Shown here piece after piece: positions 36,061-44,283 of a DNA stretch of 64,000 nt (its first letter is position 1; the number at the start of each line of letters is the position of its first letter). The position numbers and the translations under genes are program-made. The DNA comes from Paenibacillus sp. V4I3 (GTDB taxonomy: Bacteria; Bacillota; Bacilli; Paenibacillales; NBRC-103111), in NCBI RefSeq assembly GCF_030817215.1, contig NZ_JAUSZA010000001.1, positions 3,880,501 through 3,944,500 of the forward strand, given 5' to 3'. The notes below the pieces were generated by a model. It was not told the DNA's origin. It worked only from the letters and a program-made list of their open reading frames with translations, and searched no databases.

Positions 36061-36918
36061 ATGATTCAGCAGCTTCTAACGAATGAAATCAAGCTTCATG
36101 TAGATGTTTTATTTCAAGAGTACGGAATAGAACAGCCTGCGACTCTGAAAATCTTGACGGAGCACCCAGCTCATCCTGAGCACGGTGATTACAGCACGAA
36201 TGTAGCAATGCTTTTAGCCAAAATAGTTCGAAAAGCTCCTTTGCAAATCGCGCAAGAGCTTCAACAACGCATAGAAAAAAACGGGTGTGTTCAAGGCTTA
36301 TTCGCCAAAGTGGCGGCGGTGCCGCCGGGGTTTCTGAACTTTTATGTAAATTGGGACACCTGGTCTTCTGGTCATTATGGTGCTGCCAAAGAGCTTGTTG
36401 ACCAAAAAAACAAAACTAAAATTTTGATCGAGCATACGTCAATCAACCCCAATAAAGCCGCTCATGTTGGCCATTTGAGAAATTCCTGTATCGGTGATTC
36501 GTTGTCACGCATGCTCTCGCAAGCAGGCTATCAGGTGGAGGTGCATAACTATATTGATGATCTGGGGAATCAATTAGCGGATACCGTGGTGGGCATTCTT
36601 CATACACAAACAGAAGAGCCTTATAATCGATTTGGCGACTTTTGTTGGGAGACTTACGCGAAGGTGAATCAGGCTTACAAAGTGCAGCCGGAGCTAGTAG
36701 AGCAGCGTTCTACAGTTCTTCATTCGCTAGAGAGCGGGCATTCCAATCTTGCATGGATGGGTGCTTTGGTGGCGGAAAGGATCGTTCGCGAGCAGTTGGA
36801 AGAAATGATGCAATTCGGTATTCACTACGATGTGCTGGTTTGGGAAAGCAGTATTGTGAGAGCGGGATTTTGGGATACAACCTTCGAGCTGTTAAGCCAA
36901 ACAGGTATGTTTCATTAG
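36061..36918 (+). pseudogene. argS: Arginyl-tRNA synthetase, N-terminal part, ended by in-frame TAG
   Basis: First 285 codons of a class I arginyl-tRNA synthetase. It has the Arg-specific N-terminal domain (HPEHGDYSTNVAMLLAK near residue 38) and the HIGH-type motif HVGH at 135-138 in NPNKAAHVGHLRNSCIGDSL. Codon 286 is TAG (36916-36918), and the next 342 codons continue in the same frame with the missing catalytic and anticodon-binding parts. By itself this fragment cannot be active. Start ATG 36061 has TAGGAGG 9 bases upstream and lies after a T-box leader. The alternatives are a recent nonsense mutation, suppressor readthrough, or a sequencing error. Confidence 0.85.
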
Positions 36919-37947
36919 GTGACGGATGGGAAACTAGCAGGCTGCTGGGTACTGAAGAATCTAGAAGAAGGAGCTGTTACAGCTGGAGAAAGCACGGATT
37001 ATCAAGGGGATAAAGTGCTCGTCCGTTCCAATGGTATTTTAACGTATACAGCAAAGGATATAGCCTATCATCTATGGAAATTCGGTGTGCTGCCGAATGA
37101 TTTTGTATATAAAAAATGGGAGGATGGACTATGGTCCACAGCTTCCCAGGGCAGAATGAAATCGATAGGGCAAGCGGATGTCGTCATTAATGTCATTGAT
37201 TATCGTCAGCAATACCCGCAGGAAATGGTTAAGCTAGCTCTAGAAGTACTGGGCTATGAGCAGCAGGCGAGTCAACTTAAGCACGTGAGCTACGGGGTCG
37301 TTTCCTTAAGCCCGGAAACTGCTTCAGGACTGGGTATTGATATTTCGGATGACAAGCGCTCCTATGCGATGTCTGGACGCCAAGGGATTGGAATTAAAGT
37401 CGCGGACCTACTTGATCGCATGGAGAGAGTCATTGACGCTAAACGCTCAAGAAAAGCGGGGATTTCCAGCAGATCGATAGCTGCGGCTGCGATCCGTTAT
37501 TATTTGCTGAAATATCAGCTGCAAACGGAAGTTGTTTTTGACCTGGAACATGCGACGGAAATTACCGGGAACACGGGCGTCTACTTGCTTTATGCATACA
37601 CAAGAGCAAACAGTATATTGGACAAAGCGAAGAAAGATACTCGACTTCATAAGATGGAGGCAAAGTTCGATGGGACCCTTTTGGAAGAACAGGAATACCA
37701 CCTTTTGAGGCACGTCGCCTATTGGCCCGAAACACTGGAAACTGCCACTAAGCAATTGGCACCTAGCATACTCTGCCATTATGCTTTCGAGCTAGCTTCG
37801 CTTTTTAACCATTTCTACAGTGTTTGTCCGGTTTTAAAAGGTAGTGAAGAACACATCGCCCATCGCCTTTGGATCACGCAAACGTATAAACAGACCATGC
37901 ATCATGTATTGGAAGTACTGGGTATGCCGACACCAAAACGATTGTAA
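36919..37947 (+). pseudogene. argS: Arginyl-tRNA synthetase, C-terminal part, downstream of in-frame TAG
   Basis: In-frame continuation of the arginyl-tRNA synthetase gene. It carries the catalytic-domain segment SNGILTYTAKDIAYHLWKFG, ASQGRMKSIGQADVVINVID, the KMSKS-like loop MSGRQGIGIK (codons 437-446 of the full frame), and the C-terminal DALR anticodon-binding domain (GVYLLYAYTRANSIL; FNHFYSVCPVL). GTG 36919 directly follows the TAG and has no ribosome binding site, so separate translation is unlikely. Joined to the first part it gives about 628 codons, a plausible full-length ArgS. No other change breaks the frame, which suggests a recent or decoded stop. Confidence 0.82.
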
Positions 37948-38292
37948 CCGGAAAAACGATCACATTCATCCTATGTACTCGCCGAGACAACCTGTCACTC
38001 CTTGCGCATATGCTACTGGAGTATGCAGCTGTTGTTCATGCGCTCAAGTGGAGGAGGAGCTCGTCTATGCTTAAATCAAAGCTATAGCAATGGAAAATTG
38101 AAAGGAAGAGTAAGACAATTTGCTAAAGCAACGATCGGTCAAGGAGGCATTGCCATTTCGATAAATGCTTCGGAAGTCGGGGTTGTTCGCATTCGACCTT
38201 AAAAATGCAACATAAGCTTTCTGATCTTGATCAAATGCGGTACAATAGGGATATTCGTGCCAATTTGAATGATTCAGGAGGCTTTAACCACA
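37948..38292 (+). other. Gene-poor interval with weak small open frames
   Basis: Between argS and the next gene two overlapping small frames occur. ATG 37973-38074 would encode a 33-residue Cys-rich peptide containing VCSCCSCAQ, but it has no ribosome site. Another frame, open from TTG 38002 to 38202, ends in GGIAISINASEVGVVRIRP, which reads like protein but has no good start. A GGAGGAG site at 38051-38057 precedes an ATG that meets a stop after six codons. This may be a decayed small gene. I cannot support a functional call. Confidence 0.25.
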
Positions 38293-38922
38293 ATGACAGA
38301 AAAAGATATCGATACACAAGCTCCAGTAGATAACGAACAAGATCAAGAACGCGAGCAGGCCCAAATCATTATGACTTGGTTTCAGCACATTCAAGAAGTA
38401 ATGAAAGAACAATTTCCCGAATATGAAGTAGATGGACAAATCGGTAATAATCCGACTTACGGTCCCATGTTTGCTTTCACACTTAAAAATGATGAAAAGT
38501 CCACATCATGCGGATTTTTCTTGAATGAAATTATGAGAAACTTCCAAACGAATCCGAATGCGGGGCTGTGGCTATCGTCCTTCTTCGTAGACTTGCTGAG
38601 AAGCCCAGAAAATCATCCGCTGCCGAATCCTCCACAGTCGGAAGATGAAGCCAAAGAGCTGCTGGATAAACATATTGTTCCTTATTGTGCGGCTACCGTA
38701 CGAGAAGAATTCCCTGATCAAAAGATCTACGTGGACTTGGAGCTTCATGAGGAGCATGGTCCAGTCCTAGAGGCTGGCTTCGTAGCCGTTGAAGATGGCA
38801 ATAATACGTGTGCACTTCCGCTGCAATATTTAATGACGTTATATTTATTGAATCGTGACCCGGCAGAGCCTTTAATTCAAGCGATGTATCGGTTGTATGA
38901 AGAAAATAATTTAGGTCAATAA
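38293..38922 (+). CDS. Hypothetical protein with an internal tandem duplication
   Basis: A 209-residue acidic cytoplasmic protein with no family I recognise. It is built from two related units of about 66 residues: residues 37-102 and 136-201 align without large gaps (EQFPEYEVD / EEFPDQKIY; TYGPMFAFTLKNDE / EHGPVLEAGFVAVE; STSCGFFLNEI / NNTCALPLQYL; NPNAGLWLSSFFVDLL / DPAEPLIQAMYRLY). The first 20 residues are charged and likely disordered. Start ATG 38293 has AGGAGG 11 bases upstream; ATG 38269 lies before that site and is not used. It is followed by a strong terminator and appears monocistronic. Confidence 0.75.
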   Translation: MTEKDIDTQAPVDNEQDQEREQAQIIMTWFQHIQEVMKEQFPEYEVDGQIGNNPTYGPMFAFTLKNDEKSTSCGFFLNEIMRNFQTNPNAGLWLSSFFVDLLRSPENHPLPNPPQSEDEAKELLDKHIVPYCAATVREEFPDQKIYVDLELHEEHGPVLEAGFVAVEDGNNTCALPLQYLMTLYLLNRDPAEPLIQAMYRLYEENNLGQ

Positions 38923-38935
38923 GGTTGAGAAAATG

Positions 38936-38970
38936 AACAGCCAGGAGGGTTTCCTCCTGGCTGTTTTGTT
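38936..38970 (+). terminator. Strong intrinsic terminator
   Basis: A perfect 13-pair stem, AACAGCCAGGAGG with CCTCCTGGCTGTT, closed by GTTT and followed by a T-rich tract. Confidence 0.9.
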
Positions 38971-39037
38971 TTGGCTTGGTTTATTTGGTTTTATTTGGTT
39001 TTGTTTGGTTAGGTTTGGTCTTTTCTTCCTGTAAATA
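38961..39037 (+). repeat. Low-complexity TTTGGTTT tract
   Basis: Irregular repeats of TTTGGTTT and TTTGGTTA after the terminator, between convergent genes. Probably slippage-derived. Confidence 0.6.
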
Positions 39038-39085
39038 GGCTTTTTTGTGTTTGCATCATGGGAAGTTGTACAACGTACAGCATTC

Positions 39086-40291
39086 CTACAAACGGCAATA
39101 ATCCTCATAGCTTTTAATAATCGGAAGTGCAGAGATGGAACCAAACTTCACATATTTCATCGCATGCGATGTGTTAAAAAGCACAACGGAATCGCTCGGA
39201 CGCAGCCATCCGCTGTCACAGAGGGCAAGCAGTCCTGCCCAAGTTGCCGAGCCTTCGGGGGACGCGGAGATGCCCTGCGAGCCCAAAGTGCGAGTGGCCT
39301 CGGCAATTTGGCTCTTGGAGAGGGCGATGGCTGTGCCGCCGCTCTGTTCCACAATCGACAGGATGAACGCCAGATCTGGCGGATTCGGTACGCGCATACC
39401 TGTCGGACTTGCTTCTACTCCGGCAGCTTGGTCACTTTCAGCTTGGCTGCATGCTATGCCATCGACAATTGGCTGGCATCCCTCTTCCTGAACGCAGACG
39501 AATCTTGGCATGGGACCGTCAATCCAGCGGAGTTCTTTGAGCTCCTGGTAAGCTTTCCACATGCCAATAATACCAGAGCCGCCGCCGGTTGGATAAATGA
39601 TAACGTCGGGGAACGTCCAACCAAGTTGTTCGGCGAGCTCAAGTCCCATTGTTTTCTTGCCTTCTACACGTCCGGGCTCCTTCAATGTGCCGATGTTTAC
39701 CCAACCCTGATCTTGTTTACCCGCTTCAATGATTGCTGCTGCATCATGAATGAAGCCGTCGACAAAGAAGGTGGCTGCTCCATATAACGGACACTCGTCC
39801 ACAATTAATGGTGGGCAATCCATGGGGATAAAGACGGAAGCCTCGATTCCGGCACGCCCTGCATAGGCTGCAAATGCGCCCGCGGCATTTCCATTTGATG
39901 GAACGGCCGCTTTAGTCGCTCCGGCTTCTTTGAGCAAGGAAACAGCGACGGAGAAGCCCCTCGACTTAAAGCTCCCCGTCGGGTTCTGCTCTTCTCTCTT
40001 GATCCATAGACGTTTAATCGGCAGCTTCTGCTCCCATTCCTGCATGCGCAGCAGCGGCGTCCAACCTTCTCCTAAGGTGATGATACAATCAGGGTTACTC
40101 ACTGGAAGCAATTCTTTATATCTCCACATCGATGGGTAGCGTGTTTGTAAAGCTTCCTTCGTTAACGTTCTAGCTATGTGCTCCAAGTCGTAATCGACCA
40201 ATAAAGTGCCACCGCAGTCACATTTCATTTCTTGATAGCGGAAAGGGAGCCTTGCAGAACATCGCGAGCAATAAAGCCCCAATCGATTCAT
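39086..40291 (-). CDS. Threonine synthase-like PLP enzyme
   Basis: A 401-residue fold-type II PLP enzyme, most like threonine synthase, which converts O-phosphohomoserine to threonine. The N terminus carries a small zinc-ribbon-like motif (Cys8, Cys11, Cys24, Cys26), common in one threonine synthase branch. LGEGWTPL near residue 73 and the PLP lysine Lys109 in NPTGSFKSRG are conserved. A second conserved region is PSNGNAAGAFAAYAGRAG, and the phosphate-binding loop is PTGGGSGIIG. Start ATG 40291 has GAGGAGG 7 bases upstream. It stands alone, not with hom or thrB, so it may be a paralogue with another substrate. Part of the gene (39200-39330) is GC-rich. Confidence 0.82.
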   Translation of the reverse strand: MNRLGLYCSRCSARLPFRYQEMKCDCGGTLLVDYDLEHIARTLTKEALQTRYPSMWRYKELLPVSNPDCIITLGEGWTPLLRMQEWEQKLPIKRLWIKREEQNPTGSFKSRGFSVAVSLLKEAGATKAAVPSNGNAAGAFAAYAGRAGIEASVFIPMDCPPLIVDECPLYGAATFFVDGFIHDAAAIIEAGKQDQGWVNIGTLKEPGRVEGKKTMGLELAEQLGWTFPDVIIYPTGGGSGIIGMWKAYQELKELRWIDGPMPRFVCVQEEGCQPIVDGIACSQAESDQAAGVEASPTGMRVPNPPDLAFILSIVEQSGGTAIALSKSQIAEATRTLGSQGISASPEGSATWAGLLALCDSGWLRPSDSVVLFNTSHAMKYVKFGSISALPIIKSYEDYCRL

Positions 40292-40452
40292 CTCCGGGCC
40301 TCCTCAAAGTTTTCAACAGGAAAACTATTGTAGTTGTAATTTGAGTTTCGCTATTGCAAACTCTTATTTAGACTATTACTAAGAGGAGAAGAAGGAAACG
40401 GCTTGTGTCTTTTGATTTATTTTATTTTTCGAACTTATTTTCCGGTTTATTT

Positions 40453-41208
40453 TTACGATTCATTTTTTTGTTTTTTTCTGTGAAATGACTTCATTATGTG
40501 GAACATCGATTTATCCTTCAGTTTCAAAAATAGCTCAAGCATGGGAGCAAAATTAACCTCAATAATCCAAACATCTCCCTCTTTATCAAAAGCCATATCA
40601 ATCCCCATCGTACGCACCCAAGGATAGAAAGGACCTAATTTCTGAGCGGCTTGTAGAGCAACTTTATCGAGCTGTGAGAGGAGGTCAGCAGCCCGCATCT
40701 TTTTGAGCGCCGAGTTTTTGAGAGCATGCTCCACGGATACGACCTTACCGCTGCTCATGCGAATATTCGTTACGATAAAGCCCTTTCCGGCCACTTTGGC
40801 CAGTTTACCAGTCACTTCCCAAGGTGAATTGAGGCGTCGCTGCACCATCACTCTTAGATCAAAGGGCCGATCATTCACCGTAGCAAGCGGAATTCGCTGC
40901 TGAATGATGTTGTTCTTTCCCGCTTTCTTTTTGATATAGGCGTTTAATTGGGTATGCTCTGTAAAATTTTTCTTCGTAGCGCCATCCTGTACCTCATATG
41001 TGGAAGAATCCATCTTTTTGATCCGAATGACACCATTGCCCCCATAGCTCCCAGTCGGTTTAATGATGACCTCACCGTATTTTTTTATCATGCGCCAGAA
41101 AGAGCTCTTTCTCAGCCATGCTGTTTCTGGAAGATTCACACTAAGTTTAGATGATTTCCGCAGCAGCTTATATTTAGACCATTTGCTTGTGTTTAGTTTC
41201 TTAGTCAT
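40453..41208 (-). CDS. YheC/YheD-family ATP-grasp protein (endospore coat-associated type)
   Basis: A 251-residue ATP-grasp protein. ATP-binding elements are VIIKPTGSYGGNGVIRI near residue 47 and, near the C terminus, MGIDMAFDKEGDVWIIEVNFAP, whose Asp and Glu/Asn bind magnesium. Relatives in Bacillus and Paenibacillus (YheC, YheD) are found in spores. The protein is shorter than typical YheC/D (about 350-450 residues) and lacks their N-terminal extension. Its start overlaps the end of panD by 8 bases, so the two are translationally coupled. It may ligate an amino or carboxyl substrate, possibly beta-alanine made by PanD; that link is inferred from overlap only. Confidence 0.8.
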   Translation of the reverse strand: MTKKLNTSKWSKYKLLRKSSKLSVNLPETAWLRKSSFWRMIKKYGEVIIKPTGSYGGNGVIRIKKMDSSTYEVQDGATKKNFTEHTQLNAYIKKKAGKNNIIQQRIPLATVNDRPFDLRVMVQRRLNSPWEVTGKLAKVAGKGFIVTNIRMSSGKVVSVEHALKNSALKKMRAADLLSQLDKVALQAAQKLGPFYPWVRTMGIDMAFDKEGDVWIIEVNFAPMLELFLKLKDKSMFHIMKSFHRKKQKNES

Positions 41209-41602
41209 TAGACTTCACTTCTTGCTTTTGAATAACCAAATCATGTTCTTCAACTCGGAGTAATTGATTACGTTCATCAACGAAAACCACTTGAGGCTTG
41301 AGGTTGATAACTTCGGCTTCATTCATAAGGCCCATACTAAGAATAATAACGAGGTCGCCAGGAGCAAAAAGGTGGGCAGGGGGACCATTCAAACCGATCT
41401 TACCGCAGCCTTCCGGCGCAGGTATCGCGTAAGTTTTCCACCGGGTAGCGTTACGCAGGCTTGTGACTTGAACCATTTCATAGGGTAAAATATTCGCTTT
41501 GCGCATCAGTAAACCGTCTATGGTAATGCTTCCAACGTAATCTAAATCGGCTTCCGTTACCGTCGCACGGTGGATCTTCCCTTTACACATAAGTCGCTGC
41601 AT
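41201..41602 (-). CDS. panD: Aspartate 1-decarboxylase PanD, pyruvoyl type
   Basis: Converts aspartate to beta-alanine, usually for pantothenate and CoA. The protein has 133 residues from ATG 41602 (AAAGGAG 10 bases upstream). Key PanD positions are kept with standard numbering: Lys9, Tyr22, the self-cleavage pair Gly24-Ser25 in YVGSITID (Ser25 becomes the pyruvoyl group), an Arg in NATRWKTY with Tyr58, and the Asn-Gly of IGLNGPPAH. The loop GCGKIGLNGPPAH differs from the common GSGxIxLNGAAAR. It is not next to panB or panC; instead it overlaps an ATP-grasp gene by 8 bases. This may therefore be a specialised copy. Confidence 0.85.
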   Translation of the reverse strand: MQRLMCKGKIHRATVTEADLDYVGSITIDGLLMRKANILPYEMVQVTSLRNATRWKTYAIPAPEGCGKIGLNGPPAHLFAPGDLVIILSMGLMNEAEVINLKPQVVFVDERNQLLRVEEHDLVIQKQEVKSND

Positions 41603-41974
41603 ATGCAGTAGCTCCTTTATCATCACATTGGGTATACATCACAAAGTATGACTAAGGTCAGTCTCCAGGTGTAGGTTAAAGCCTATTTCCTACGAAAAAT
41701 GGGTTAATGCCACGTTGAATTATGCCTGTGATATACTAATTGTTTGCTTTCACAGCAGCAGTGGTAATTACAAGTATCATATTGAGCATACTTAGCTATA
41801 AATTGTGGTTTACTCGGGAAATGACGTTGAAGTAAAGGAGCAGATATTTCCCGGGGAACCGCACAAAACGACATGATATGAGCACAGCAAAAAGCGTCCG
41901 ATTAAGTCTACTCGGACGCTTCTTCGTATGGATGACCAGTTGAATGAAAATAAAAACCGTGCCTCAGCTCCGAT
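41603..41974 (-). other. Gene-free interval upstream of panD
   Basis: About 370 bases hold the panD ribosome site and presumably its promoter near 41630-41760, then the terminator of the TauE/SafE gene. I see no open frame with a ribosome site and no recognised RNA element. Confidence 0.4.
41888..41922 (-). terminator. Intrinsic terminator of the TauE/SafE gene
   Basis: On the minus strand AAGCGTCCGA pairs with TCGGACGCTT and is followed by TTTTT. Confidence 0.85.
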
Positions 41975-42742
41975 TCATCCTATTAATTTAAGACCGCTAA
42001 TTAATACCAGACTAGCAATAATCGTGCGCAGAATATTGGTCGGTGCCTTGGTGGATAGCATGCTGCCGATGATGACACCGGGAACTGAACCGATGAGAAG
42101 ATTGAGGACGAGTGTATAGTTTACATTCCCCATACTTGCGTGCAGAATACCTGCAGTTGTCGCAAGGAAGAAAGCATGAGCGATGTCAGTTCCTACGAGC
42201 TGAGCAGGAATCATACGGAAAAAGTAAAGCATCACAATGGCATACAGGGAGCCAGATCCAATGGACGTAAGTCCGACAACAAAACCCAATACAGCACCAA
42301 TTGTAATGGTTAGTCCTCGTTTCTCCTCCAAAGATTTGAGCTGCCAACGATTTTCTTTGATCTTGTGGCCGAAGAAAACTTTAAACAAGGTAGCAAAAGC
42401 TACTAGAATCAAGACATAACCAAGAGCATGCTTAATAATGATCTCCTGATTATGAAAGAACGAATTGAATAATTTCAAAAAAATAATGGCTGCGATTACA
42501 CCAGGAATACTACCCATAGCGAGCATTTTAACCAGCTTGAAATCAATCGTTTTCTGCCGCCAATGCTGAATGGTGCCAAAAAGCTTTGTAATCGAATTAT
42601 AAAGAAGGTCTGTTCCCACGGCAATTGAAGGATTTATACCAATCAGGATCAAGATGGGGGTGAGCAGCGAAGCTCCGCCTACACCAGTCAATCCGACCAT
42701 AAAACCAACGAATACACCCATAAATAAAACTGTTAAAGTCAT
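41975..42742 (-). CDS. TauE/SafE-family sulfite/organosulfur exporter-like membrane protein
   Basis: A 255-residue membrane protein with about eight helices in two repeats, as in the TauE/SafE family (FVGFMVGLTGVGGASLLTPI near the N terminus and GFVVGLTSIGSGSLYAIVM in the second half). The family moves sulfite, sulfoacetate or similar anions, or acts as a small permease of unknown substrate. Start ATG 42742 has GGGG 10 bases upstream; the alternative TTG 42763 has no proper spacing. It is monocistronic, with its own terminator downstream, and divergent from the MFS gene. Confidence 0.85.
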   Translation of the reverse strand: MTLTVLFMGVFVGFMVGLTGVGGASLLTPILILIGINPSIAVGTDLLYNSITKLFGTIQHWRQKTIDFKLVKMLAMGSIPGVIAAIIFLKLFNSFFHNQEIIIKHALGYVLILVAFATLFKVFFGHKIKENRWQLKSLEEKRGLTITIGAVLGFVVGLTSIGSGSLYAIVMLYFFRMIPAQLVGTDIAHAFFLATTAGILHASMGNVNYTLVLNLLIGSVPGVIIGSMLSTKAPTNILRTIIASLVLISGLKLIG

Positions 42743-42916
42743 GTTGTCATGTCCCCAATCCAATTACCCACTAACCATATTGGATTAATTTTATTATATA
42801 GAAAAGCATTATGTAAAGGAAAACTTTTAATTTAATTGATTTCATCATGCTCTGAACATGCTATTCATTCATTCTGGAATCAGTTACAATATATGGATGT
42901 AAAAAAAGTCAGCATT

Positions 42917-42934
42917 AAGGAGGGGACATCCATT
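42917..42934 (+). promoter_or_regulatory. Strong ribosome site pointing to an ATT start codon
   Basis: AAGGAGGGG (42917-42925) is followed after 6 bases by ATT (42932-42934) in the MFS frame. No ATG, GTG or TTG lies at proper spacing. A TACAAT box at 42885-42890 would start the RNA downstream of the earlier ATG 42893. Confidence 0.45.
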
Positions 42935-44263
42935 AGAAATCGAACAACGGTTATGGTGAGTATTGTTTTGGCGGTATTAGTGTCGTCTATCGATACCACG
43001 ATTGCGAATACCACAATGCCGATTATTGTGAAAGAAATTGGTGGCAATGACCTGTACGCATGGGCATTTACCTCTTATATGGTCCTTTCTACTGTATTAG
43101 CTCCATTAGCAGGCAGATTATCTGACCTATTTGGGCGAAAACGGATCTATGCAGCAGGCATACTACTGTTTCTCTTCGGATCAGTGCTTTGCGGTTTATC
43201 CCAGAGTATGCTGCAGCTGATCCTTTTCAGAGCGATTCAAGGGATTGGTGCAGGGGTGATGATGCCTTTTCCTGCCATCATTGCTGGAGATATTTATCCG
43301 GTGGAGCAGCGCGGTAAAGTTCAAGCGTATTTCACAGGGATGTGGGGGTTATCTGCGATATTAGCGCCTCTTCTGGGTACATTCTTCGTGACCTACCTGA
43401 GCTGGCGGTGGATTTTTTTCGTTAATATACCAGTATGTATCGTTGCACTTCTTGCCTTGCAGCCGTATAAGGAAGTGTATCAACCGAAGAAAGCAGTGGT
43501 CGATTATGGCGGAGCTATTTTGTTTGCCTGTGGTATATCTTTATTGCTGCTTACAACAGCAGTTGAGCATTATAGCTACATCTATGGTGCGCTAGGGGGC
43601 ATATTTATGATTGCTTTCTTTTTATATGAGAGAAAACATCCTGCGCCACTCGTTCCGTTAAATCTGCTGCGCAATCGTCCGGTGGCCACTATGATTGCCA
43701 GCTCTTTTCTTAGCTGCGCGGCTCTCTTTGGGACTTCCAGCTTCATACCTCTCTTCTTGCAAAATCAAGGCTACTCGTTGTTTGTCAGCGGTATTGCACT
43801 TCTAAGTACATCCATTGGGTGGATGGCCGTTGCTATACCTGGTGGAAAATGGGTGCTTCGCTTTGGATATAAACGGCTATTAGTCATAGGTAATATAATA
43901 CTGGTTATTACTGCGGCCTTATTTTACTTCATTCACGAAGGTACTCCATTCTGGTACACGTTTAGCGCTCTAACTACGCTTGGTATTGCTTACGGTATAA
44001 TTTTCACCATTACAACAATCGGTTCACAGCAGCTTGTAGAAGCACACCAGAAGGGGATTTCAACCTCGCTGCAGCTTTTTGCAAGGAATATTGGGACAGC
44101 GGTCAGCGTAACAATTATGGGGGCGATCCTTACTAAATCCAGCGTCTTTTACACGGGTATTCACGGCATGTTCGTGTTTGGACTTTTGGCAAGCTTACTT
44201 TCATTTGCCATGCCGTTTGCTATTCGTTCGGCGTCCAATATGAAAAGCCAGAAGACGGAGTAA
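42932..44263 (+). CDS. MFS drug efflux transporter, DHA2 (EmrB/QacA) type
   Basis: A proton-coupled multidrug exporter of about 443 residues with 14 predicted helices. Hallmarks are SSIDTTIANTTMPII in helix 1, LAGRLSDLFGRKRIY (motif A) near residue 62, RAIQGIGAGVMMP (motif B) near 100, and GMWGLSAILAPLLGTFF (motif C) near 140. The start is uncertain: a strong AAGGAGGGG site points to ATT 42932, while the first ATG in frame (42893) lacks a ribosome site and the next ATG (42953) would trim the N terminus. A bidirectional terminator overlaps the stop. Substrates are unknown. Confidence 0.88.
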   Translation: MRNRTTVMVSIVLAVLVSSIDTTIANTTMPIIVKEIGGNDLYAWAFTSYMVLSTVLAPLAGRLSDLFGRKRIYAAGILLFLFGSVLCGLSQSMLQLILFRAIQGIGAGVMMPFPAIIAGDIYPVEQRGKVQAYFTGMWGLSAILAPLLGTFFVTYLSWRWIFFVNIPVCIVALLALQPYKEVYQPKKAVVDYGGAILFACGISLLLLTTAVEHYSYIYGALGGIFMIAFFLYERKHPAPLVPLNLLRNRPVATMIASSFLSCAALFGTSSFIPLFLQNQGYSLFVSGIALLSTSIGWMAVAIPGGKWVLRFGYKRLLVIGNIILVITAALFYFIHEGTPFWYTFSALTTLGIAYGIIFTITTIGSQQLVEAHQKGISTSLQLFARNIGTAVSVTIMGAILTKSSVFYTGIHGMFVFGLLASLLSFAMPFAIRSASNMKSQKTE

Positions 44264-44283
44264 CTTCCGCATTCTGGCTTTTC
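44243..44283. terminator. Bidirectional terminator overlapping the MFS stop codon
   Basis: AAAAGCCAGAA pairs with TTCTGGCTTTT; the loop contains the TAA stop at 44261-44263. It lies between convergent genes. Confidence 0.8.

Noticed and set aside
38961..39037. TTTGGTTT tract as a CRISPR or origin element
   Set aside because: The repeats are irregular, without spacers or DnaA boxes; simple slippage is enough.
39047..39787. Plus-strand open frame of 246 codons over the threonine synthase-like gene
   Set aside because: It lies opposite a conserved PLP enzyme with catalytic residues on the minus strand and has no ribosome site or recognisable protein features.
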